Below, piece by piece: positions 13,554-25,390 of a DNA stretch of 64,000 bases. The notes beneath the pieces were generated by a model that saw only the letters and a list, made by a program, of their open reading frames with translations, had not been told where the DNA came from and did not search any database. Source of the DNA: Antedon bifida (taxonomy: Eukaryota > Echinodermata > Crinoidea > Comatulida > Antedonidae); contig OY727093.1 of NCBI GenBank assembly GCA_963402885.1, forward strand, positions 27,775,409-27,839,408, written 5' to 3'. The position numbers were made by a program, and so were the translations under genes. Every line of letters begins with the position of its first letter. Positions within the stretch are counted from its first letter, which is position 1.

Positions 13554-14703
13554 ATCAAAACTACTTTTAATTAGGAATAAAGATTAACAATCGACAATAG
13601 GTCATAGTAATATTATTGTGACTAAGGATATAGAAGAGAACAACCTCTGATTAATTTGTAACCACCTCGTTTAACATGGTCAGGAGTAATTTGTAATGAT
13701 TACGTTAGCGCCATGAAAGTCTGCAAATCGCGTCTCCTCGGACACTTTAGGTAAAAATCCATTATAAATATTTTCGTTTCTAATAATTTGATAATTAGAA
13801 ATAATAAATGTTAACACCTCGGATCCGCCGTAAAAATGGAACACCTTTCGTTATTAATCTAAGTAGTTTGTTTTACAGATTTGCTAAGTTGTATAGTAAT
13901 TACGATCTTCTATATTATTTATACATATTTTATTTTATTACTTACTGAAGCTCAGATTTTGGAATCAGACTCGTAAGAATGGGGTCGGCCTTAAAAAAAA
14001 AGGGTTCTTTTTTATTTTTTTCACCTTGCAAAATGGAGACTAGGAGGCCCCCATTTCCATCCAGGCTCTGAGTTAGGATACACACGTGAACTGCAACATT
14101 GTTTTAGATTTTTAAAAAATAGAAATTGATTCGATTTGTTTAGCATCACTATTGGTGGTAGAATTGTCTACGATTTTCGTAAAATATAAAATTCTGCAAC
14201 TGTCACAAAATAGATTCTAACTGACTACCGCAAGTCATCTGGAAACGAGTCTAGGTGTATTAACTACTTTTAATATGCTCCGTCAGTCGGTTTGTGACAT
14301 CTGCCGAATCGGGTGAAATATCCAATATACTAAAACTCCCAACAATCCCAATTATCCCAGAACAGAAAGTTAAATGTAAATTCTTTTTTGATAATTATTT
14401 TTTTAAAAAGTCTAGGCCTATTGATAATAATTTTGACTTACCATAGCTTTCCTGTTGTTCTTGATATTGACCATTATCAGTACATTCTCTGTAAAAAGTA
14501 ATATAATTCTACGCTATTATTTACTAAGCTTATTAAGCTGTCATATTTATTATTTTATATTAATATTATCATATTGTATCATTTACGCCTTCACAAACAT
14601 AATATATATGAGCAACAAGACAAATGCATGCGTAAATCAATGAGACGGGAATATGCCTACCTACCTACTAAAAAAAATAACATGCCAAACTATATATACA
14701 GAT

Positions 14704-14806
14704 TAACATGGTAAAAACGTAAAACTGAAAATATGGAATAACCTACCAACTGAAATTAAATATTCTCCAACATTTGCTTCAAATAAAACTAAAATTAATA
14801 AATAAA
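14704..14806 (+). pseudogene. Retroelement RT C-terminal remnant
   Basis: The plus strand reads VKLKIWNNLPTEIKYSPTFA then a stop, the WN-LP-x-I pattern at the end of many non-LTR reverse transcriptases. Only about 30 residues remain. Confidence 0.35.
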
Positions 14807-15214
14807 AATACAATAATAAACAAATTTCAAATGTGAAATCTGGTTTCGATTTAGTAATAACAACAAATCGTTATCGAAAGAAGTTAAACATTTAGAAAAA
14901 CACTTTTTTAATAATTGAGAAGTTCTTGTTTAAATAACTGTGAACATCACTCACTTCAGCAAAACAAGTGAACGATTGTAAGTGATAATCTTGCCTCTTT
15001 TTCTATAACGACTCGAGGAACATTCAATCCAGTATTAAATCCAGATAATACCTTTCAACACAGCGAAGGAAACATTTAGTGATAGTGGCTTTTCATTTTA
15101 ATTAGTCTGATCAAAATCTGTTTGACTGATTACTGTGCATATCCAACGTTTGTTTAATTAATTCTAGAAAAGAGTAATATTGTGTAATGATTGAGATTAA
15201 GAGTTTATCTGTAC

Positions 15215-15400
15215 TGTGTTAAGTGTTACTAAAATGGTTGTTGATTGCTGCCGAATCGTCTTATTACATGACGTAAAATTTTGCATAATGAAGAAAAATG
15301 TTTACAAAGCGCAAATGGTTGTTGAATGCTGACGAATCGTCTTATTATATAACGTAAAAGTAGAGCACAATACTAAAAAATGTTCAAAGTGCAAAAAGGT
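15215..15400. repeat. Two to three diverged ~87-bp tandem copies
   Basis: AATGGTTGTTGATTGCTGCC, GAATCGTCTTATTA and AAAAATGTTTACAAAGCGCA recur with a partial third unit. Confidence 0.65.
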
Positions 15401-15477
15401 TATTGATTACATGATAAGTTGTAAGTTCTGGAATTAAAAAAATCTATTCTATTTTATTATCAGAATTATCTTCAATC

Positions 15478-15592
15478 TTTGAACATTGAATGATGTTTTT
15501 TCCTGTTTTCTATTTCTAGATATGAGCATTTTCTTTTTAACAATCTGAACATTGATTGATGTTTTTATTTTAACGAAATAATGTTTTTTACA
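15478..15592. repeat. Dispersed repeat, second copy of 13150-13295
   Basis: Nearly identical to the first copy across about 110 bp; flanking sequence differs. Confidence 0.7.
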
Positions 15593-16844
15593 TGTTGATT
15601 TTCTCGATGTCATCATATCAGGTGATAGATCATTATGTATTTTCTTGCAAGGAAAGCAAAGTATTAAACGAATATCCCCTTGAGAAAACGGAGACCCTTT
15701 TTATCTTATTTTTCTTATAGTTTAAACCAATTTATGCTTGAGAAAAAAAATTAAATCATGCGTGATCAGTAAAATCAGTTCATTGACTTTCATTTCAATC
15801 ATTCTGATTATATACCGATTATTATCTAGACCCATAGAGTACTAGGTCTAATTTCTCTCTTCTAGAACTAAGGACATCGCATCAAGAAAGTTGATATGGT
15901 GGCATTGCGTCATCCTTATGCAAGTGTTCTTATCTGGTGACGCTCTCATCTTTAGCATCTCCCTACTTCTATTCGTCTGTAGTTTTTTTCACCGACAACC
16001 GTACAGTCACGTGCATATATTTAATAAATGACATGTAATCCATTATGATCGGCACCTTTCATGGTAAGAGATAACATCCAAGTTTATACTTCAGTCTTTG
16101 CCTGTATACTTAGCATAGATACTTAAGTGTATCTTTTGGTTATCCTACATGTCAAACTACTCGACACCGTGCGCCTTCATCAGTCAAATTTACATAAACT
16201 GAAAATCAGCTTAACAAAGTCGTAATGCTAAGTGAGTTCTGACCAGAAATGTGTGCTTCAGGCCTGTTACATACAAATCCTCTCATAGGAAGACGAATCG
16301 GATATTTTAACAGATTTTTGTCTTTCAAGATCCCAGATTATTTCTAAAATGTACTTTGAATATTAAGGACCGTATTAGATACTGTAAAAAACGTTTAAAT
16401 GTTGCCAAGTTATTACTAATACAGATATTGAAGAATAGATCATGAACTACGACAAAATAAAACAGAATACAATTTGTTTAGATACAATATCATATAATAT
16501 TCTGTTTCAAAAAGAAACATTTTGATTGTATTTGGTTGATGATTTTATTTTACAAGACCAAAGTTTGTCATTGTATATATTGCATTTTTATTGTTTTTGT
16601 ATTGATTTTATTGTTTTCCTTCCCCTTCTCTCCATTTCTAAGGCCTTTTAAATAAGTTGAAAATGGAACAAAACTTGAATCAGGCTCAATATTGTGTGTT
16701 AGCATAATCGAAAGAAACCCATCAATTGACAACCAACATATTAATAACTAACAAACTTAACCCTAAATGTAGGTGTTTCTAATGTTCTTTCTAAAATTGT
16801 TTTGTCAATGTTTGCACTGAATATTCTTTTGTTTTTTTACATTG

Positions 16845-17505
16845 AATTTATTGGGGTTTTTTCACTTTATCTCCATATTTGGAGGCTTTTTGAATAAACT
16901 TAAATTTACTAAAACGTAATACTCCAAATATTGCTTCTTCCTAATACTCCAAATATTGCTCTTTTTATTTTATTGGGATTTTTTCACTTTATCTCCATAT
17001 TTGGAGGCTTTTTGAATAAACTTAAATTTACTAAAATTTCTTCTTAATACTTCAAATATTGTTTCTTCTTAATACTCCAAATATTGCTCTTTTTAATTTT
17101 ATTGGGGGTTTTTTCACTTTATTTCCATATTTGGAGGCTTTTTGAATAAACTTGAATTGACTAAAGTGTCTTCTTAATACTCCAAATATTGCTCTTTTTT
17201 ATTTTATTGGGGTTTTTTCACTTTATCTCCATATTTGAAGGTTTTTTTAATAAACTTGAATTGACTAAAGTGTCTTCTTAAAACTCCAAATATTGCTCTT
17301 TCTTATTTTATTGGAATTTTTTCACTTTATCTCCATATTTGGAGGCTTTTTGAAAAAACTTGAATTGACTAAAGTGTCTTCTTAAAACTCCAAATATTGC
17401 TCTTTCTTATTTTATTGGGGTTTTTTCACTTTATCTCCATATTTAGAGGCTTTTTGAATAAACTTGAATTGACTTAAGTGTCTTCTTGATACTGCAAATA
17501 TTGCT
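16845..17505. repeat. Tandem repeat, ~105-125-bp unit, six copies
   Basis: Each copy carries GGTTTTTTCACTTTATCTCC, then ATATTTGGAGGCTTTTTGAA and ACTCCAAATATTGCTC. Copies differ at a few positions and in the spacer. Confidence 0.9.
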
Positions 17506-18206
17506 TACACATTGTGGCTGTGTACGCAACAGGATACGGTTTAACAACAATTATTATTTTCAACGTTTTTGTACATCGGCTTCTTAAATTGTTTGATCAG
17601 TGATTGCTAGATTCTCATTTCCTTCCAACGTTTATTGATTTAAATTAAACTTCTTTTTCGGTGGAAAATTCCCCCTCGATTTTAGTCATCGGGGAGTACC
17701 TACCGCCGCCACTGGTACCAAACCCCCCGTGTACTATTTCTACATTTTAAATTCAAAGAAATTAATTTAATATGTTCAATTTAATTTCCGGTAAATAATA
17801 TTCAAGTAGAGTTCAAACTTGTGATATCTTCAAAGATAATCTTTGTTTTCCCCATTTCAAGAGATCTACTTTTATGGTTATTAACCCAGAGACCCGTGTT
17901 ACTGACACACTAACTTGTTTTTACCGTGTTGTCTTTCCGTAGGCACTCAGTTTAATTACATATTGAAAACTACGGTATATCTTATAATATAAGTTGATAT
18001 CTGTTTTTATTAATTCTTATCTAATTTTTTATACTATACGGTAAATAATTATTATTATCAATTAAAATGTGTATTTTAAATTAAAACTTATTTAATATTA
18101 TTATTATTTAAATGTTCATCCAGAAAAGAGTTTAATGACTTTTCACTCTTCCCAGGTTTATCTTATTTTTATCTTTGTCATGCTATTCATAATTATTTAA
18201 ATTTAA

Positions 18207-18540
18207 TTAAAGATATATTGTCCTCCTGAAAACCCCCATTTTTCAGATGTTTCCGTTGAATGCCATAATAATAGTCATTCACTTTGACCAAAAATTGAAT
18301 CGAAAACAAAATTATTTACTTGAAAAACAGTAATTAAAGAAAACATAGTTAAATTGGCTTCCAGTCAGTGGGTTTTCGATTGAATTTAAAGATTTGTTTT
18401 GTCTTTTTATAACTGAAAACTTTTTTTTCTGCAGAAGTAATTAGGCCTAACTTAATTAAAACTGCAAAATGACCTATTCAAAATACGATTTTTATTAATC
18501 TTCATTTTTCATGTTTTTGGGATACAATACATCTTTTTTA
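18207..18540. mobile_element. MITE family B copy 3
   Basis: Starts TTAAAGATATATTGTCCTCC and ends GATACAATACATCTTT; the interior matches copies 1 and 2 through the TTAATTAAAACTGCAAAATG segment. Confidence 0.7.
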
Positions 18541-21500
18541 AAAAGTGTGAATTTTTTTAAATTAATTTTTGCTTATTTATTATACTATATAATGTCTAGC
18601 AATGATTTAAGTTCGTTTTGACAATCTTTGTCTATTCCTGTACTTTTTTCTGAAATGTCTGTTGATCCGAATTTTGAAATCAAAATCAAATAGATTGATC
18701 TTTCTCGTGGTCATGAAGACATTTCTGGACGACTCACTAGTAAAGTTGACAGTCATTTAAACTGTAGGCCTAGTACTTTCATTTTAAACATTTTCATACA
18801 AAGTTGAGACCACAAGCATGGGCCGCTTTAATTCCTTGTACAGAGTACCTCCTTGAGTAAACTACTTTTCACCATAACATATCTTGTTTGGTAGTTTCGA
18901 TCCTTTATTTAGAATCACTTAATAAGTAATTTCAATTGGAAACATAAATCTTAAATTTTAAGGAAACTATTTTTTTTCAATGGATTGACAATATTTAATC
19001 ATTTATTTGATATTTTCCTTTTATTCAATTACACAATGGTGGTTTATTTGTTTGTACCGACTCGGTTTTGTTTTTAATATTTGAATGTTTGTATTCCATT
19101 TAACAATTATGCTATAAGAAACGATAAACACAGTTGAAAAACTATTAGAAATGACACTACAGTGTAGCGCGCGCGTTATATAATAATGTCTCGACATGTA
19201 GATATTAGTTAACAATGTCTGTCTTTGCTTTGAATTGGTGAACGGACAGTTTCTAATGATCTAAACTGATTTAATATTAATAAGCTGCGTTGCGATGAAA
19301 CCACAACTAAGGTTGTTAGGAGTCGAAATATGGATTATTAAATGGACCTTTATTTATGAAAATATGGATTTAAACAACAATCGCAAGGTAATCATATCAT
19401 TATCCGCTGAGTGGAATTAGCGTTTAATTCACTTTTTTTACATCTTTGCCGACTTAAAGCACTATTAAATTTCTACCAGTAAATCCCTTAAACTCCCATA
19501 CAATGGCAAACCATCCCATGTGGTCACTTGGGACTAGTGTCTTTCCGCTACTAAAACTTAAAGCATCATATTGTATTAATAACTCATGGATGCGAAATAT
19601 GAAAGTTTCGGTTATTTGTTTCCGATTAAGCTATACGACGACACGATCAAGGCGCCTGGAGTTTGTGTTGGTAGACCTTTCCAACTTCCGCGTTAGTGCG
19701 TAGTTTTAAGCGCGAAGGTTGGAGACGTTAACATAAGATAAAGGCGTGTAAGTAATCGGTCGCGTCGTAGAACGTGCCACTTGCACGCACTTTACTCTTC
19801 TGTTAATCCGGCTATGAGAAGTTCACAGAGTTCATAGTTATATATAGGCTAATGATTTTGCATTACTGTAAAAATATTAATTGAGAATGTATTATTACTG
19901 ATTAAAGTTGTACCAATCAGTTGTGTTTGTTTGTGCGATTGGTAACGGAAGAATAGATATTAGTAGCACTTTACAGATCGTTAGATAGTGTTCCTATTAA
20001 TTTAATACCGGTATAAATAAGTTCGTATTATTACTGGATAAAACTAATGAACTGTGCGGAAAAAAATTGTTACCAAAAGGCTTACAGATGGGAGTGATCG
20101 CCACCACTTTTTGTCATACATAAAATAATCTATACCATCTATTACCGTATGCAGTTACTGACATAAACAATTGCCATAGGAATTTTAGTCAGAAATATAT
20201 GCAACTTACTATGACCAGAAGGCCTATTATTTTCTTTATAAAACAATCCAATGGGTTACTAAATCTAAGTAGGCCCAGTCCGCTTACCAAAGATACAAAA
20301 CCCGTCATAGAATCGTTTTGAAACATTGGCTTTGAAATTAGAAATGTTCATACTTTCGAGCCTAGGCCAATACAAAGTTGCGAATCTATCTACCAGAAAA
20401 TGTCTCTTACTGTAAATAGCAGCAGATGATCTGAAGAGCTATTTCATATCGTTTTAAATCTTCATAAAGATGTCGTGCATTTTTTTCTTGAAGTCTCACA
20501 TCACATTTGTTTTACTATGAAAAAGAAATACATTGTTTAGGTTCTTTTATTTATCATGTAGGCCTACTACAAAGTATTGTAACTTGATGTTAATGTTTAA
20601 TATTATTCATTATCATCAACATCATTCTTTTTTTTAATTTTTGCTAGGCGCTGTTTGTCATTTTTTTTCCCAAAATTGATCGATTTATTCTGAATTCTTT
20701 TATCCTTTTTATCTTCGATTGCTACTCTATCTCACCATTTAATGTCATGTTTGTTTAAACTGTTAATAAAAAAATATTGATACATTTAGTCTATAGTTAC
20801 TAAGATAATGAAAACTCCCTTGTAAGTTTTATGAAAAGATTAATACTATTTATATTTATTTATTAATATTCAATTCTCTGTTATTTTTACAAGACATTTG
20901 ATTAAGTACAACATGATGTTTTTTGAACAGATGTTTAAATACTGTGCGAGGTATGAATAAGCAAAAAACAGGAAATAGACGGATTAGACTAGGTACGAAA
21001 AAATGTTTTAAGAATTGTATAAAACTTGTACAAAATGTAATAAAATCAATGATGACATTTCCTTATTTGGTAAAAATGACATTTTATTTCAATAATTGAA
21101 ATAGTAAAAAAAAATGACATTTTTAAAATCCTTTGCCAAACTCTTATTTAACTGTCGATATATTTGGTTTAAGTTTTTGTGTAAATATAATTACTTCAAT
21201 GTTAATTGAATGCTAAAATTATGATAAATAATTATGATGTGATACATTTAAGACTCAAGTTCAAGCTTTGTTTGGTTTGACAATAAATAAATGATATATT
21301 ATATGACAGTGATATATAGGCCTATATGATATAAGTATTGTTCTTCTTTAATAATAAAACGTTTGACGTATTTAAGTACAACGAAGAAATACCAATATTT
21401 TTGTTTGGTGATATATCACATACATTAGCCTAACCTCACATGATACAGGCATCATATGATACACAGTATAACCTACTTTTTCAAAGATACAGGACAAAAT

Positions 21501-23354
21501 ATTTTCATATGAGGAGATACAGCACTGAGAATCGAGTGTTCTAATGTTCTCACTGTGGTTCTTAGGTAAATGTTCTTAATCTAACAAAAATTACATTACT
21601 GTCACAATTAAAAGAGGATGTAGACGTAAAATGTTTTTAATTAGATAATTTAGAGGATCTATACAAATTAAGATCATTATCTAAAAACAAGAAGTATTTG
21701 AATGGTTGATCGATCGATTAATGTAGTAGTAGTAGTAGTAGTGGTGCTCGAGTTTTGTAGGCATAGGCCTAGACGGTTTTAAGATCTACTACTTTTAAAA
21801 AGTATTTATTTCTTGTTGCTATTTATAATAAAGTCCGATGCATAATTACGAAGTAAAATACTTAACAATTATTGTGTGATATTGGCCAATTATTTTTACT
21901 GGTACCAAAATAAAAACACTTTAGTTCAGAATGTTTTATTGGTTGGTTCCACTTATATGAACAAACAATACAACTGTGAAGTAGGCCTACATAATATTTT
22001 TATATTCTTTTTGTGCGGACAGTTCATATTAATTTAAGTGTTACTATAATAGCATATTAAGTTATTTTTCTTCTCCTCTTTTTTTGTAGTATAATATTTA
22101 AACAGATATATAGCTTACTTCAACTTTTTGAAACAAATAGATAAATAGAAATAGATCAGACATTTAGATTACCTCGTTTTGTTTCTATTTCAAAACTTGA
22201 CTATTTTTTAACAATGATTCATCAAAAATAACAGCGGCTTAGACGGTTCAAGTTCAGCCAGAATTATTCTGAAAGCAAGCAATTTACAATTACAAAGTTT
22301 ATCTAACGATTTAGCCCAATTTCCTGCTTGCCGTTTCAAGTAGGCTGGCTTGTCGAGTCAGGCTCCCTACAGGTCATAATTCGCTTACCCATACTCTCAT
22401 AGACTGGGCTTAAGTCACGTTACGTAGCCAGCTACATATTAGTGTACACGAGAAAAGGGGCAAAATTAGTCGTACATGTCGTGCTAAGCACACCTCCGGG
22501 AATTACTGCTATCGATGAGTTTTCATTTCTCTAAATCTTGCTAAGATAAATGTTGTTTTTTGCGAAAACCGTTAACTTGTCTTAAAAGTGTATTTAGAAT
22601 GAAGGTCGCGGGGTCAAGTCGACACTACATCCATCAAATTCACAAAAACATGACTATGTGTTTTTGATATTTTATGATTAATATTAAATGAATAAACATA
22701 AGTACACGTTTTTATTTTATTCCATTAAAAAAAGCTTTTTTTAAATACTGAAAATAAGCAAATACGCACGGAATTACATTGGCACCCGGGCTAATCCACT
22801 CAGAGATCTGTTGATATATTTTAAATTAAGAAATTAGTTAAGTTGATAGAATATTCATGACAGAATAAAAATTCAATGCCAAAAAAATGTCCTTGTTTTA
22901 AGTAGGAATGACAGATTGTCCCAGACAATCAATTATTAACTTTTAAATTATTCGTATTTTAACCAGATTTACTTGGATTTCTCACTTTCATTGTTTGAAT
23001 TCATAAAACGACCTCGGTGTGATCGACATTAAACGAATTTTTACCGAAAAATAGCAATCATAAACCAACAATACTAAAGTATACATACGGTAAAAGAAAA
23101 ACAACACATTTATTTATTGTAAAGAACGTAAACAAGAAATTAAACAACACAATTGTGGTGGTTGTATTATAAATAATGGAAAATTATTAGCAGAAGGCTA
23201 ACGAGTAAATATACCACCTGATTTAACAAGAACCTAATTATCTTTTTAAATTTAAAAAAAAACGTAATATACTTTTTAAAATGTATACGTATCACCAAAA
23301 ATAATAAAATATGGATATAAATATAATAATTACAGATTAAATTTTATTATTTAT
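18541..23354. other. Noncoding sequence without recognised features
   Basis: Contains many TAGGCCTA octamers and a (GTA)n run. A slightly GC-richer patch at 22240-22640 carries no recognisable coding signal. Open frames at 19021-19215 and 19503-19703 have no family resemblance. Confidence 0.55.
21724..21746. repeat. (GTA)n microsatellite
   Basis: About seven GTA units. Confidence 0.9.
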
Positions 23355-23690
23355 AGATATAGGCCTATATTGTCCCCCTGAAAAATATTAATAATTTTTG
23401 TTGGATAGGCTATTATAATGTTACATAATAGTTATTCACTTTGATCTCAACATTGTTTACCTGTAATAATGATTATTATTACCGTACTCCGTGCTTTGAC
23501 AAAAATTGGATCAAAAAAATGATAATTATTTGATAAACAAAAAATATTTTTAAACCGGAAACACATTTTCAGACAATGGGTTTCAAGTTAAAAGTAACCG
23601 TTTTTCTCTAATCGAAATCATTACTTTTTGACGAAATTGAGTGACAATATAAAACTACAAAATGGAATCTGGAACATATAAAGTTAGATT
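23355..23690. mobile_element. MITE family B copy 4, degraded right end
   Basis: The left inverted repeat TATTGTCCCCCTGAAAAAT is clear and the interior matches (TTATTCACTTTGATC). The right end has decayed. Confidence 0.55.
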
Positions 23691-24333
23691 TTCAGAGGAG
23701 GATTTGTAGCGTAGTAAATGGAGGGAGTTGAGGTGCAAAGTAGTTCTTTTAAATCTGTTAGGCCTATGCGATAGTAGAAAACAAACACAGTTAATTACTA
23801 AACTAAAGTCAATTAGTACACGGCTGACACTATGATATCATTATTAAGTCTTTCAATTGGCGTCGAATCTATAAAGTTATACCCTATCGCCAACCCCTAA
23901 TTGACTGCTTTACCAGTAACTACATGCCGCTTTGTAAAGAAGACTTAAACATAACAATTAGAATCTAAAAAGTTAACAGAGAAAAGCTGGGAAGATTATA
24001 GCAGACGGGACAGCCTTTCAAATGGCCATCCTTTTGTGTGAATCCACAATTATCTACTTTCAATAGAACCCACTTTCCAAAATTATCTCAATACATGCAG
24101 CCGTATTTGTCCTTTTTAAAACCTGGTGTCCTGGAGTTAAGTCATTATAACCGCCCACAAACACAACCTTTCTGATCTCGTTGGTAATTTAATCAATTAA
24201 ACAACATTATCATTAAATGGTATTGTTTGGGTTGTGCATTTTCCTTTTGTTCTTTTACAATAATTGTGAATGTTACTGCTAAAGTTTGGTTTACATTAGA
24301 ACACAAAGCAATTCAGGTAATTTAACCAATCAA

Positions 24334-24722
24334 ACCGATAAATCATCCAAATTGTCGCTTGGTTCAAACTATTTGCGTTGCGCATATTCTTGTGTGAGTA
24401 ATTAAGATTCATATACTATGACGCAACGTAAGCGCAACAAAAGTAACTTCACCAATCACAAATTACACAAATTGTCAACTGTGATTGGTCAAACTACTTG
24501 CGTTGCGCGTACGTCCTTGTGTTGCGCCCAAGTGCGAGTTAAACTTTAACGTTAGTTCTTATGGGATGCAACGCAACATAAACGCAACACAATTATTAGC
24601 AACGAATTAAAGCGGATTCTTCAAATGGTCGCTTGTGATTGGTCAGATTACAGCGTTGCGCGTACACCCCATGTGTTGCGTCCAATGATGTGAAGGCGTT
24701 TGTGGGATGCATACCAATCTAT
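24334..24722. repeat. CpG-rich foldback repeat family E, 2-3 units
   Basis: Units pair ACCAATCACA with TGTGATTGGT and CGCAACG with CGTTGCG, so each folds on itself. CpG content is far higher than in surrounding sequence. Three GCGTTGCGC-type arms are present. Confidence 0.6.
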
Positions 24723-25267
24723 TGAAAAATCGCGTGAAGCATGTACAATTATGATTTAATTGTTTTTGAAACTTTTGAAAAATTAAGTTCAATTATTAGT
24801 AATACTACTCAATCACGAAGGTTTTAATGTATTTATTTTTTTGCAATCAAGAACACCAAGGGTCTTCATTATTGATCCCGATGACCATTGAGGACCCATC
24901 TTGATAGTAGCCACTTCTACCGTCCTACATCCGTTTTCAAGTCACAAAGTTACAACCAATACGTACGTAATTGAAATTCCACAATACTCGCCAATACTAC
25001 AAACTTCCAAAAATAGTAAAAAGAAGAAAAACGTGCGTAAAGTGAAAAAGAATTGAAGATCAATAGACACCGGTCTTTATAAAAACACACAATAACAGAT
25101 TAAGAAACAAAAACCACACAAATGAAAATAATTTCTTTAAAAAGTACTTTGAATATTAAAATTGTTTGAACTTTTCAACTTACATGAAATCAACGACGGG
25201 TGTGTATTTAAAATAGTGTTATTTACTTTTAAAATACAGAACGTACTATTAATTATGCTTACGGCAC

Positions 25268-25390
25268 ATTTCTTGTTTCTGCCTCTATATGTATTCGTCT
25301 TTTCCCAATATTATATCAGTACCTGATGATGACCTATGGTCGAAAGTACTAGTATAATAAATATTTTATTTTGAGGCAGAAACAAGAAAT
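25268..25390. repeat. Inverted repeat enclosing a hammerhead-like core
   Basis: A perfect 18-bp pair: ATTTCTTGTTTCTGCCTC at 25268-25285 and its complement at 25373-25390. Between them CTGATGA (25323-25329), a GACC-TAT-GGTC mini-stem and GAAA (25342-25345) match hammerhead core spacing. A cleavage site and stem III are not convincing. Confidence 0.4.

Noticed and set aside
14455-14643. Hydrophobic 62-codon frame resembling a membrane protein
   Set aside because: Biased AT-rich composition alone gives Ile/Leu/Tyr-rich peptides; no start context or homology.
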